A stretch of 64,000 bases of DNA from Zantedeschia hybrid cultivar (lineage: Eukaryota; Streptophyta; Magnoliopsida; Alismatales; Araceae). Both the position numbers and the translations under genes were made by a program. The DNA lies in assembly GCA_030544215.1 (NCBI GenBank), contig JARZZO010000011.1, positions 5,814,001-5,878,000 on the forward strand. Reading direction: 5' to 3'. Positions 44,078-56,620 of this stretch are shown in pieces (the stretch's first letter is position 1; each line of letters starts with the position of its first letter). A model generated the notes under the pieces. That model did no database searches and was not told where the DNA came from. It saw only the letters and a list, made by a program, of their open reading frames with translations.

Positions 44078-45813
44078 CTTCAAGGAATAAGAAAACACTT
44101 GTAACCTCTTATCATTTATTCAATGTTCTTTTTTTTCTCTTTATAACTTTGAACCTTATCACTTGACCTATTTGCCTTGATGCTTTACATATCTATTCGA
44201 TATATGATATTTACTGGATATTTTTCTTGTATTGGGTCTACTTAACTGATTGTTTATGACCTTCGGGGTCATTAACTTTTAATGTCAGTGGCAATGAGGC
44301 TCGATCTAGTCCTAGAGAAGAGCACTCCAAAAGTTGTTATACCTGTGGGGGTTGAATGATCAATTGTTAGAACATCTCCCTTGAGATTTTCTCCTTGGAG
44401 GCCCTACATAGAATTTCTCAATAGAAATTTCCCTTTAGAAGTTTTTTGATCTTGAGATATCAGTAGAGATTATTGTCTAGGAGTTCTTGATCAAGAGATT
44501 CTATTTGAAGTAGTTATGCAAGATGGGGTATTACACCTCATGTTCCTAATTGGGTTGCTAGACCATTCTTGATCCTTAATTCCTGATACTGATGTATGAG
44601 CTTGATTGCTTCCTGACTTATTTATTGATAACTGATGATGTCCAATCTACTAAATCTCATGCCTCAACTCATCTACTTGCTTACTTGTTTCACTTGTCTA
44701 TTTATTCATACCATACTTAATTACTTGAATCTATCAATTCTTAAGTACTTGCACTACTATTATATAATGATTTACAACTGACATTTTCCTTCTCGTTATC
44801 TTGCATTTGAATCTTATTATCCTAATTCAATTCTTTGATTATTCTTTCCTTTCAAATCTTTATAATTAACTAATACATTAATATTATTAATATTAGAGTA
44901 ATTTTGATATGTAAATTCTACTAAGCGCATTAAGCTTATAAAATTTTAAATTAACATTTTTCATACACTAAATAAGAAGATAATATTAATCAGGATGGGA
45001 TTTAAGTAGAGAACCGCTTTGCTTGGTCCCGATAGTTCCATGTAGATTTCAGAAGTTGTAAATTTTAGAGACCGTTGTAAATTCGACTGACTGACTGAGA
45101 CTTATATTAAGGGGAGAACTTTGCAATTTGTTATCAAGTTTATTGATGGTTTGTAAGATTATTGTTAAAGGCAACTATGTCCTATTAATTCATTTATATT
45201 AAGGAATTATATTGAGCTTGATTTAATTGTTGTTATTATACCTTAAAAATTTTGGGCGTGACAATTATAAACTTAAAATCTCTCAGTTTATTTCCCTTGA
45301 ACTTACTTAAAGTTGGTTTATATTAGAGATACTCGGAGGTTTATCATAAATTCAACCATGTTTATGCATGGCAACCGAACATGAGTTTCCAGAAGTATTG
45401 TACGCTTTCGATAACTTCATTCGCACTTTCTTACCTGTGCATCGAAACAACGTCTTGATGGGTTAACGAACACAAAGCCAAAATTAATGCAAAAGGTACT
45501 GATTCTTTGGCATGACCAGGCAATGGTGTTTAGTTACGTTAGGATCATATTTTTGATCTTAATATGGTGTTTCCAGCCCGTGCTTGTGACATTTATGCTT
45601 TAACATAGGGTTTGAGGACATGGCAACATTGGCATTTAGCTGCGTGGATCTTGCATTCAGGTGTCGATTGGCATCCGTTGCAAGTGTATTTTTGTTGTTC
45701 AACCTCGGACCTAATCATTTGATATCAGGGGTTGTCCGGTCTGCTCACATATGCCCTTGTTGACAGGTTGACTTGGGCTTGTAGTGTGACTGGCATCAGC
45801 CACACCTCTTGGA
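44078..45813. other. AT-rich stretch without recognised gene
   Basis: Short ORFs only; no family motif, LTR or TIR identified. Confidence 0.3.
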
Positions 45814-45998
45814 TCGGGGTCTCCTCAGTCACTCAATTGAGGGAACTTCCACAATCTTCCACCGTGTGGCACGCGGTACGCGCGACATGCACACTCGAGG
45901 GGAATCTATCTTGGGTGCATCTTGAGCCGTGCACGTCCGTATACATAGTGGAGACTATGAAAGTCTCCTTAGTCGAGTGACTGAGGGGACCCCGACCC
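45814..45998. repeat. Inverted repeat, ~35-bp arms, ~110-bp loop
   Basis: The left arm (45814-45848) reads TCGGGGTCTCCTCAGTCACT followed by C. The right arm (about 45962-45998), on the minus strand, reads TCGGGGTCCCCTCAGTCACT followed by C. The arms continue imperfectly. It could be a small fold-back element. Confidence 0.6.
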
Positions 45999-46745
45999 AC
46001 ACCTCTTCCACCAATAGGGTGCATGAGGTCAGTCTTTGTGGACAAGAATGCTCTTATAAATGCCAAGTGACTTCGGCACCTACCGCTGTATGTTGTAAGA
46101 AGGATTTTGTGCAATATATACTCATTTAATATGAAAATTTTTGCAATTTTAACTTTATTAAATATGCATTTGCTTGGATGAAATTTTCTCAATTATAATG
46201 TGTGAGGATATATATTATGAATACATACTTTTTTGGAAGGTGGGGGGATACGATGAGTATTCTTTTGTGATTTAATTTTGCACAGGTAAGTAGTCTATTG
46301 GTGATGAGAATATCCCCACAAAGGACAAAGGGTTTATCTACCCTTTCCAAATGGTTAATGAAACACAGGATCTGTTCGCTTCATACTAGTTAATTAACAA
46401 TCACATCCCAGTTAGATTTGGATTACGCGGTAATGGTATATATATACGTGCAAGATTTCATATAGTGATGAGGCAAATGTGTTCTTACAAGTGTTGAATA
46501 ATAACTCTTGGTATTAGAGGGTTATATACGGAAAGAAATCCTGAGACAGATTTTTTTTTCATCCCAGACATGGTTGCGTTGGATTGTTGTGCTTGCTTGA
46601 TTCCTGCAAAAGAAATAGGGATTCGACTAGGCTACCGGAGCACCATCTCGTCCGTCTAAATTGAGATTAGCTGGATTAACAAAGATTTGTTTTGTAAATT
46701 TTACTGAACTAGAAACCCCTGTTGGTGATACCTGATAAATCATGC

Positions 46746-46886
46746 AAACCACCATGAATTAATCATATGTGAACCCGAAATTTTTTTAAAAAAAGTTGAG
46801 CACAGGAGGATAAAAAATAAAAGCCACCATGAATCAATCATATGTGAACCCAAAATTTCTTAAAAAAAAGTTGAGTCAGGAGAATA
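46746..46886 (+). repeat. Tandem duplication, period about 77 bp
   Basis: Copies at 46746-46811 and 46823-46886 share CCACCATGAAT-AATCATATG, GTGAACCC, AAATTT and AAAAAGTTGAG. A third, shorter piece (GGTTGAGCTCAGGAGAATAA) follows at about 46898. Confidence 0.7.
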
Positions 46887-47058
46887 TTAAAAAAATAGGT
46901 TGAGCTCAGGAGAATAATCCAAGTGAACAACACGAGGAAGCAAGTACACACCATAAAGTTCAAAGGAAGCCTATCCGGCTACACAACAATTAAAATATTG
47001 CAAAGAAAGCTGAAAAAAAAGGAAGTATCAAAAAAGAATCACACGCACCAAGCACACT

Positions 47059-47135
47059 ATTTTTTTTTTTTTTTGGGCAGGGGCCCGAAGGCCGGGTCTG
47101 TACATCTTTTTATTGGTCAGATATCGCGTACCAAA
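47059..47135 (-). mobile_element. SINE 3' fragment
   Basis: A T run (47060-47076) followed by GGGCAGGGGCCCGAAGGCC and GTCTGTACATC mirrors the 3' end of the SINE at 31861-32164 (GGGGCCCAAAGGTCG, ATGTACAGC). Confidence 0.5.
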
Positions 47136-47959
47136 ATGCACAGATTCCTATCTTACACCAAGGACATGTTCTCACGTCACTAATTTTTCCTCTCTTTTTC
47201 TTGAATCATAGCACAATGGCAAAGGATTCTAACTAACAACCCTGAGGAGCTGAGAACGAAATCCAGCCCACTCCACCCACCTCAATCCTCTCCAATTCTA
47301 AGTCTAAAGGGACGGAATCCACGAAGAAGGGGAAACGTGGCCAGCGAGATCGAATTGGCACCGCACACCCCCGAGCAAGGCGCAGGAAGTGTCCCACCAT
47401 CGGCTGCACAAGGTGCAGGAGGTGTCCCATCTCTTCTTGTATTTCATTCTTTATCTTCAACTTTTTTTTGGTCAGTAAAACTTTCCTTCGTTTATGTAGA
47501 TAGAGTTTAATATTAGTTTGAACTCTTTTCATTCACATTAATTGTAGATGAGATTATCTTAAATAGAGACTCAGAGGAGTCTCTTTTCCGATAGAAAACT
47601 GCAGGTTTAATTTTCTTCTACTTAGATTCTTAGTCCGCTCTTCCCACTGCTAACAAGACATGTTTGGAGAAAAGTTGTGTAGTGAAGTGTCTCTGTGGTA
47701 GCTGGAGGTCTGCCGTTAGGCTTACAACAGTTGTTACCAGCGTAGCATGTCTGTAAGGTCAATTTTTATCCCATCGTTTACTCTCTCTTTTTTTAAAGGA
47801 GAAAAATGTGAGTCGTGAGGTCTACATGTCACTGCAACAAAGTTTGCAATGAATGGGTTATCTAGTCTTGTTTTGTTATTATGTGTTTTATAAGCTTTCA
47901 ATTAAGTGTTCTTTGATTCTAAAATTATAAGCATTCACTGATTTTAAAACTAGCAACTT

Positions 47960-48620
47960 TAAAATCGATGAATTTTAGAGTTTTGTCACGAAGCAAATAA
48001 CCCCCCAAGTTAAACTATTTTTTACAGAGATATTTGAGAAGAGAAAGAAATTCTCCCTACTCCTCCTCTCTCTCTCCTAGTCTTCTCCTCCTCCTCCTCT
48101 CTCTCTCTCTCCCCTTGGAATACCATCTCGGAACCTTGAGAATTTGCTGCGTGAATATCTGTGGGGAACTCTAGTAACATTGACGAGGATGATCCTCTCG
48201 CTTCCGCTACATCGACTCTATAAGATCTTAGTTACTCTCTGAAAATTCAAATATTATTTTTTTATCTTCAAAAATATCAATAATAGTATCAGAGCCGAGT
48301 TGAATTGTTTTACTAGTCTCACACAAAAATTTTCTTGTAAACGATGACGGAGGATTTACCATGGAGAAAGAATGGAAGACAGCCCACGCGCATATGGCGC
48401 TTAGAACAACCAGCTGGAGTGCTGCGCACAGCGGCGTCGGTTGCGGCGTGCTCCAAGTGCTGGCGGCGCCCACACGGGAGCGCTGCAGCGCCACAGCACA
48501 ACGGCCCACGCCGTGCCTTCAGGTGGTGCTTTTTTTTTTCCCTTCCCTCCTCCCTTTTGTTTTCGCTGTTGCCGCTGCTCCGTATCTTTTGCTAAAGCCT
48601 CGTCCCTTTTTTTTTTTTTT
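47960..48620 (+). mobile_element. 5' end of an LTR retrotransposon (copia-type primer site)
   Basis: AGTATCAGAGCCGAG at 48285-48299 resembles the initiator-Met tRNA primer-binding site TGGTATCAGAGC, placed a few bases after a CA-ending leader rich in CT repeats (48055-48110), as in a copia 5' LTR. Downstream an ORF opens at ATGACGGAGG (48343), but no gag domain is recognisable and it is short. LTR start not defined; no 3' LTR found. Confidence 0.4.
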
Positions 48621-50686
48621 GGCAGGGAAAGCCCGGTCCCATGGCATGTCTTCTTTGTGGAAGAAGAATACCCTCTTTTAGGTGTTCAACCTTGACATGC
48701 TTTGTTTTCATAGTTACATCCCTATCTTTAAGAGTCAATTTCATCACGCAAATATTCTTTATAACATGTTTGCACCTATGTCTCTGGTTTCAAACCTATA
48801 AAATCTGTTTATTAAATCCTGACTGGGTACCTCTAGTTTTTTAGTCCAGGCCCATTTAATTTTTCTGCTGTTTAATGATTAAACAAAAGGATAGTGCTAT
48901 AAATTCTGTTTTAAAATATAAGGGTATATATAAAACAAAGATACTAAGTATAATGGGATGACATGATGGATAAGAACCGCTGAGACGGCAAAGCCACCAA
49001 TCATCGGATGAACAGGCAAGTTGAAGAACCATAGAGGGCAATATGAACTGTGGGAGGAAGAGAACTCTTCCTCAGAGATAACCGACAGCAAAGGCCGAAT
49101 GACACTGTGGTATCTAAAGCAGTCAATCAAATGGTGCTCGGAAACATATGCCCATAGGAGGAACACATGGATTGTGTACAGGTCTCGAGCATCACCATCC
49201 AACTCCCAAATCTCAAATGGGATGAGCACAGATCTAATAACGCCTCCATGCGAGAACCGAAGTCGTCCGGTAGCAACTAGTAGACCAAATCAATGAAACT
49301 TGCAAAAGAAATAAAACATGAAAGGAACAGGACAGAATGGCAAAACAATTGGGGGAAAGGAAAATAGGAAAAAAACAAGTACCATGCTGGATGCCTAAGT
49401 CATCTACGTCTCAACATGAAGAAGCACCATCAAAAAAGTGAAAACAGAAGATAGATGAGATCACAAAAGTACCCATAAGAACTAGGGTGTAGGATGGGTG
49501 AATAGACTTGGGCAAAGACTGAAAGGAGGCAGGGAAGGCGGTGAGATTAGCGACAACGTTGGCAGAGGAGGATGGAGGGGGGCGTATAGAAGTTGGCGAC
49601 GATGAAAGAAGGTGGTGGAAGAATAAAAGAAGACAAAGGGGGTGAGGGAGGGGAGATGGACAGCTGCGGTAGTGAAAGGGATCTCCAAGACTAGAAGGAT
49701 GAGGGCGAGGGCGAAGGGGAGATGGGAGAGGCAAAGTCGAAGGCATTGATGAGAAGCAGTGGGTGAGGGCAGTTGGAATAGGTGACAAAAGGGAGGGGAT
49801 GGCTGGAGAAATAGAGTGGCGGTGGAAGAAAGATGCAAAATAGGAGCTATGGCGGAGGGGTATGGAAGGGGGAGAAAGAATAGAGGAAACTGAGAAAGAA
49901 ACAGAAATGATCAATATGAGTAAGAGGGGGGGGGGAGGTCTCAATGGAGACTCCCCCCTCACAAGGAACCGACGACAATGTCTAGGGAGGGGAAAGGGTA
50001 GGGGAAGCTCCTACCTTCATCTATCTTTAACTATTAACCTCATAGGCCAACTAGCGGCCACAAATTTTTTCCATCACTTGCCACTTCGAAGTTGTTTGAT
50101 TTGATATAAAAGATTAATACTTGATGTACCATAGTGCATGTAAAATGAAAAATTGAATTCTTTTCTACATCGGTCCCACTATGTTGCACTACAAACCTAA
50201 TCTCCAACCAAACGATCTGAAAAAAAATTAGAAAATCAAAAACCAAGTCTGAAGATCAAAAATTGTTATTAGGCTCGGGCGAGAAAGGGATTTTTTCCAC
50301 TGTTTATTGGAACTCATTTTTTATTTTATTTTTTAAAAATAGGTCATTTGATCAGAGATCACATCATACAATGTGGGACATGGTGGGACCGAAAAAATTT
50401 AAGAAAAACTTGCATGCATCGTATGGGATGCAGCAAGTATTAGTCAATGTAAATTACCGTGAAATGCTGTCAGACATTGTATCTTGTATTCATATAAATA
50501 TAATATTTCACAGCATTTACAGTTTCTTACCTCAAATCAAACAAGCAGCTTACTATCTTTCTGATCCTGGAATCATAGTTCCTCTAGTCAGGCAGTGCCT
50601 AGTTCTTCTCTAAATTTAATATCGATCTATGAAATAATCCACCAAGGTTTTCTCCTTTTCCACTTGGATTTCTCTAAACATCTCGA
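48621..50686. other. Stretch without recognised gene; purine-rich tract at 49500-49960
   Basis: Between 49500 and 49960 the plus strand is strongly GA-rich (GGGAGG, GAGAAGA runs), giving long but compositionally trivial ORFs on the minus strand (Ser/Pro/Leu-rich). I do not regard them as genes. Confidence 0.35.
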
Positions 50687-51130
50687 GTTATAAAAGAAAC
50701 TGCATTGTTGGCGTTTGTCATCGATCTCATCGTCGTGTTCCCTGTGTAAACCGTCCCTTCCCGTTTCATCTTGTTCCGTTGTACCCCGTGACTACGTATT
50801 ATTCTATGCTTATATATATGAAATAGGCAGCATCTCTTATTAGTCAAAAAAAAAGGAAAAAATGCATTGTTCCTCTTCCAGCACATTTTTTTTAATCGCT
50901 TTCTGTGTAGAAGTCTTTTCTTTGATCTTGGAAGTATATATGGTTGTCCCCGGTTTAAGTTGTCTCAAAATTCTCTCTAAGCAACCAATATCCACGAAAA
51001 GATGCATTACAATGTTTTCCTTCCACCAGGATTTCCCCCTCTTATCAGTGAGACTATGTTGCAGGAATAGAGAGTGCCACCTATGTTGGTCCTCTTCAAG
51101 TCCACTCGTTTAATTTGGCTTAAGATTTGC
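50687..51130 (+). repeat. Copy 2 of the 440-bp dispersed duplication (partner 36581-37019)
   Basis: See the copy at 36581. Here the variable spot reads CCAATATCCACGAAAAGATG with an extra CATTACAATG compared with copy 1. Same orientation, 14.1 kb apart. Confidence 0.85.
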
Positions 51131-51389
51131 CTCAACAATTTTTTTTGCAGCAGGAAGATAACTTGATCTAATGATAAAGCGAGAGCTACCAAAAACAGCA
51201 GAGAAAAAGACTAGAGGATCTCAATATGTACTGTGCACTACCGTTTTTTTAAAGGAACTTTTATAAGCTAAACAACGAAGAGAAAAAAAAATAAAGACTT
51301 CAAATTGCAAATTGGTTTTTATTAATAATGTCAAAAACTATGTCTTGAACGTTATTGAGAAGATAGATGTGACCAATTCTTCCGGTGGC

Positions 51390-53430
51390 TGTTCTCCTAG
51401 ATCTTTTGATCTACTTTATCCTCTGTTGTAAATGCTGAAAACCCCTAAGTTTAATTTGTTGTGCTCAAATAACCATCTGAGATGGACTTTATCCATATAC
51501 TTACAATTACCAGACGGAATGGAATAATGTACACAAGTGTGTTATGAGCTTCTCCCCATTACCTCGTCTCTTGGCATCAGAGCCACTGTGTCTCACCTCT
51601 GCTATCCTTGTTGTTCCTCCATGGCTTCAGATTCTCCATCCCAGAAAAGTATCATTCGCTATAAGTAGCTGTTCAGGAGTAAAAGGCGAGCAAATGATTC
51701 TGACTCTTACGAAGTGCGACTAGCTGGCTTGATGTCCAGGAAACTTTTAGTTAATTTGTGAAGCTACCACAATCTATCTCAGCCTTTCCATTGATATTTC
51801 TTTGAGAAACACTTGTTGCAACATCCCTAGGGTTTTCTACTACAACACAATGGATCGGACGGTGTGTGGACTGCAACCATCCCCCATCCTCACCTACAAG
51901 GGATGCAACGTGTCCTAAAACATGCTCACCATCCAGTTGACACTTTGAGGGGCATCGCACTAAGTATTTCCCTATCATTCTGGCTAGTCTATGAAGCAGC
52001 TCAAGGTGGCCATTGCGTTTCTCCATGGCACGCTCTGCGAAGAGGCATATATATATGTTTCAGCCACTGGGGCTTTGGAGAAATAGATTTCCTTAGTATT
52101 TCAGTCATTTACGGAAGTCTCTCTATGGCCTCTATGCTTCGTTCACTTAAGTCAACTATGGCCTCTATGCTTGGTTCACTTAAGTCAACTCAATTTCATT
52201 GATTATTTTACAAGAGAAGTACTTACTTCAATATCTTAGGTATTTCAAATGCACATGACATTGCTCAAGATCTACTGTCGTCCGACGAAAGTAATTCGAT
52301 AGTAGCACAGCTGTGTAAAAAATATATATATATTTTTAAAAAACAAATACAAATTACTAAGTTTGGGAACTGTCATAGTTCAACTTCCGTACTATCCGAC
52401 CTTTGATCAGATAAATAATAATAATAAAAAATCACAGATTCAAATAATCTCGTTGCAGCAAGTATTCACATACACTCCGCTGAAGACATCACTTTCATGT
52501 TAGTCTACCTGGACGGCATTCTTACTACAGGTTTCAGCAATTTCTACTCTCACCTCCATTAGTACTAATGTTCATCTTTTGAGCTTTGCTTTGCAAGGTT
52601 CGGGTTCGTTACCCTTTTTCCTTGGCATTGAAGCATATATACCATCAGGCAAGCCACGGCCAAATATGTCAACCAGGGTAAAGTTGTCATCATAGTCTAG
52701 TAAACCTCTCCCCAATGGCCTTCACTACTGTAGCACCGTTGGAGCTCTACAATATCTTACCCTAATGATACCAGACATTGCATTTGTTGTTTTCATGAAG
52801 GTATACCAATACATAAGAAACACTTGCTAAGAAGCACTTGTTGCACTGCCTGGCAGTGCAGCAAGATTTAAAAAGTTACAATTATTTTTAGCTCAACACT
52901 AATGCAACTATGCGTCCATACAGTCCGATCTCTGAATAGACTATCAAAAAAATCTAAAAAATTAGAAATCGAGTCCAATAAACAGTGAAGAATGTCCTTA
53001 ATGGGCCAAGCTTAATAACATTTGATTTTTCAGATTTTTCTGATCATTCAATCTTTGATGTGCCTGTACCAAAACATATATAGGATATTTGGGCTAACTT
53101 TAAAAAAAAAAAAAAAATCTTGCTGCAGTTCTAGTGTTTCTCTCACTAAATATTCGTTGGGCTGCAATTAAAAATGTATATGCTGTTACTTGAAATCCAT
53201 TTGGATTGTAGCATTCTAATCAAATCAGCCTCATCTTTTCAATCGCATGTGTTTCCGGAGGAACGTCCTCACATATCTCTTGATTTGCCTTATCGTCTAT
53301 TGTAAATGCCGAGAACCCTCAATTCTGTGCTCCGTAGTTAACCCTCTGTGAGATGGACTCGATCCATGCACCTATAAATGCCAATTGAAATAGGTATATA
53401 CAAAAGTGGGTGAGCTCCTCAAAACCTACT
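51390..53430 (+). mobile_element. Ty1/copia retrotransposon, internally deleted, with diverged LTRs
   Basis: A primer-site-like TGGCATCAGAGCCAC lies at 51572-51586. Reverse-transcriptase blocks follow: FMLVYLDGILTTGF at about 52492-52533 (YVDD reads YLDG), FLGIEAYIPSGK at about 52622-52657, and YCSTVGALQYLTLMIPDIAF at about 52727-52786 with VVFMKVYQY. The piece upstream of the primer site (about 51400-51540: TAAATGCTGAAAACCC, ATCTGAGATGGACT, TCCAT) recurs at about 53290-53390 (TAAATGCCGAGAACCC, TGTGAGATGGACT, TCCAT). These are the two LTRs, much diverged. Most of gag, integrase and the first half of RT are missing. Confidence 0.65.
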
Positions 53431-55620
53431 GCCTTTTAACTGATGTGTTAGTAGAACATGACTTGGATGAACAAGGGACAATATATGTAGAGCCACACGA
53501 GTCTTAAGATCAAGACCTTGTGACAACCGAAGAAACTAAGAAAGTGAAATAGTTTAATCCCAAGCTTTTGATAGAAGGGAGACAAAAAAAGATGGCAAAC
53601 CGTTTCATGGAATAAAGTAGGTTGGCGCTTTCTGTTCCTCTTAAGTATACTTAAATGTGACCAACTGGAGACCTGAAACACCAAACCCACCAATTAAGAA
53701 CCTGGACATCTCGTTGAACGTTTTCTTTCTAGACTTGGAAGTCCTTTTCAGTAAAGTCCTTTTCGAGATAAGAAGCCCACCATCTGCACCCACTTGAACA
53801 ACTAGCATACGGTCAAACCACGTGCCCAGACTTTGGAAATTTATGAGAACTATGAACTGGCCTAACTGCAAGGCTAGTTAACTGGCCTGCTGGAGAGGTT
53901 GGACTAGCTAGGTCCACTACGAAATTTATGAATCGGCTCCTTTATGTAAGACGTTGGGCTTTTTTGTGTGTGTGTAATATGATATTAAAAATGAAAAATA
54001 TTATCTGCATTGTTCTAAGATGCACCTGATCACATCTCTTCCGTGATGATTATTTTTTTATGATGATCTCCATGTTGTAGTGTATTGAAATTATTGGACC
54101 ATCCAATTCAAAATCTTAAGGCATTTAGTAGAGTAGGTATCATGTATTTAAACATTGTTTCTTTTGTCCTTTATCCAACGTGGGACCATTCCCTCCTCAC
54201 GTACACGATGATTTAAAGTTCTGTCACTTAGACCACACATATGTGGTGCGTGACCTAGTTCATAATTGTGGGCTCTGATATCCTATTGAAGTTATTGAAC
54301 CATCTAACTAAAAACCTTAAAGTATTGAGTGGAATAGGCACCATGTATTTAAATACTATTTCTTTTGTCTCTTATTTGATGTGGGATTATTCTAACATAA
54401 TGGAGTGGGAACATTGATGGGAGTGTGAAAAATGAAGAACCTTCTAAGAGTAATTCATCATCATATTCATCACCGAATCTCAATTATGAAGCTTATTTTA
54501 CCAATATATATATTTTTAGGGGTATTCTTAGTGCAATGGTAAGATTTGCTCCATGTAAGAAAACAGCTCCTTGGCGCGTAATTAGCCATCTCTAGATCCT
54601 GCAGTGACAACAGCCTCGTAGCACTGGGCTGCTTTTTTTTAATCTACCATTTCACTTTTTGAGTTTTTATCTTCCCTATTTAGGAATCTCATAAAACTAT
54701 TTAACATATTTCTTAACACAATTGTTCCTATAAATCAACCGTCTTTGTAAGGCATCCAAAACATTTTTTTCAGATTTTATCGTCTGTTACTGTTATCCCC
54801 ACATACCATCTCCATAATCCAGCTATCTAAGAAAAGAATACCATGAGTATTACTACGATACTTCAAGATTCCTTAGAATACCATTAATTAATATGATACT
54901 TCAAGAGAAAGCTTGCACTGGGGATTTGGTTCAACCGACTCTCTATTGTCCAATCTATAATCCTCTTCTGAATTTTAGTATCTGAAGACTTCATAGAGTC
55001 GATTGGAGTTACCTATATATGATATATATCTCTCTTCTAATTTATAATTTCCTCACGAGTGGACGAAGAAAATACTGGAGGACCCAAATGAAATGACTGC
55101 AACCAGATTAGTGACTAGGTTCAGCTGCAAATCGAATCCAGTCCAGACTTCTACTAGAGACCAAAAGTTGCACTTCTGTCTTCATTTATTATGTGTGGAA
55201 TAAACCATGCTTTCTAAGGAGTCAACCTTCCCATATTTTTCTACTTAAAAGGAGTTCCACAGCAGAATAGGACAGGGAGGGGATAAATTACTGATATTAT
55301 TTTTAGATGGCTGGTTAGTATATAGTATTGTTGTATACTCTATTGTAATTGCAGAATAGGTTCTCAGCTTCAACTAATGGAACTCATATTCTCCTTGTCT
55401 GAGCTGCTACGTCCATGCTTCTACGTGAACAACTGTTGTATGGTTGTTGTTCCAGCACTGCTTGAAGCTGTCCCTAAGGTGCATGCATAGACGTTCATAG
55501 CTGCGTTGGTGAGTCTACGTGAAGCTGTTGCCTGACGCCTCATCAACCTAGCTGCTGCAGCTGCTAACACTCGTAGTCGTGAAGGTCCTGATTGCTGCGC
55601 TAAGGTACGTTTTCTAACGA
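53431..55620. other. Stretch without recognised gene
   Basis: A duplicated piece lies at 54076-54385 (listed). The last part before 55621 should contain the 5' LTR of the following copia element; its start is not defined. Confidence 0.3.
54076..54385 (+). repeat. Direct duplication of ~110 bp
   Basis: Copies at about 54076-54185 and 54270-54385 share TATTGAA-TTATTG-ACCATC, AA-CTTAA-G-ATT, CATGTATTTAAA and TTTCTTTTGTC, and end GATGTGGGA-TA or AACGTGGGACCA. Non-coding. Confidence 0.55.
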
Positions 55621-56620
55621 GTGTTATCAGAGTCACTTTGATTGTCGGTCCATCCCAACGTTGTTGTTGCGGTTCGGTCTCTTGCGAGAGGCCGAAAAGA
55701 TTGGTGGCGTTCGTACTCCACCGTTGTTAGTAATTGATCATGGCGACAAATAATATGATGCAACTACAACTGTCGAAGTTTACAGGTAAGAACTTCGAGT
55801 ATTGAAGCACTCAGATACGGTGCTTGTTTGCATCCCAAGAGTTGTGAGATGTTGTGGAGTCGGACTACACTGAGGTGGCACAACAATAGGATTTTGATAT
55901 TCTTCTGCAAGCACGCAAAGATGCACTGAGAGAAAGCCGCAAAAAAGACAAAAATGCACTATTTTTCATTTACCAAACAGTAGATGAAGTCGTCTTCGAG
56001 AGGATTTTAAGGGCGACCATTGCAAAAGAGGCATAGATCTTGCTGGAGAAAAATTACAAAGGAGAAGAAAAAGTAAAAAAGGTAGGCTTACAAATATTTA
56101 GAGGAGAATTTAAAATTTTGAAGATGAAAGATAATGAGTCGATCTCTGACTACTTTGGTCGGGTGATCTCCATCTCCAATCAGATTCGTCTGAACGGAGA
56201 GGATATTCTAGACACAAGAGTTGTAAAAAAGATTTTGAAAACACTGACGGCTAAATATGATCATGTTGTTTGTGCAATTGAGGAGTCAAAAAAATTGATG
56301 ATTTGACAATAGAAGGCCTTATGGGTTCTTTGCAAGCCCATGAGCACAGGTTACAGTAGAGATCAATGTAGTCAGTTGAGCAAGTTCTCAAAACTAAACT
56401 GATGGTGAATGACAAAGCTCAGCAAAAAAGTAGAGGTGGCAGATCAGGACGCGGCCATGTGGACGTGATAGAAGCCGTGGTCAAGAAGATTCAACATCAA
56501 ATGACAAAGAAGAGAAGCCGAACAATAATAGAGACGGAGGCATTAATGACTTTTCCAAAGAATTGTTTAATAATATTTTTGATGAAAAATAATACGAGAG
56601 TTCCACATGAGCTAGGTTAA
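55621..56620 (+). mobile_element. Ty1/copia gag relic with primer-binding site
   Basis: GTTATCAGAGTC at 55623-55634 resembles the tRNA-Met primer site. The gag ORF begins ATG at 55740 (MATNNMMQLQLSKFTGKNFE). UBN2/gag-type blocks follow: RCLFASQELWDVVES, FIYQTVDEVVFERI, and from 56040 an 88-codon open piece containing LKMKDNESISDYFGRVISIS NQI and KILKTLTAKYDHVV, then ESKKL, GSLQAHEHRL and a basic RGGRSGRGHVD tail. At least five stops make it dead. Pol is missing after 56620. Confidence 0.75.

Noticed and set aside
49411..49962. 183-codon minus ORF (Ser/Pro/Leu/His-rich)
   Set aside because: Explained by the purine-rich tract on the plus strand; low complexity and no start context or family similarity.
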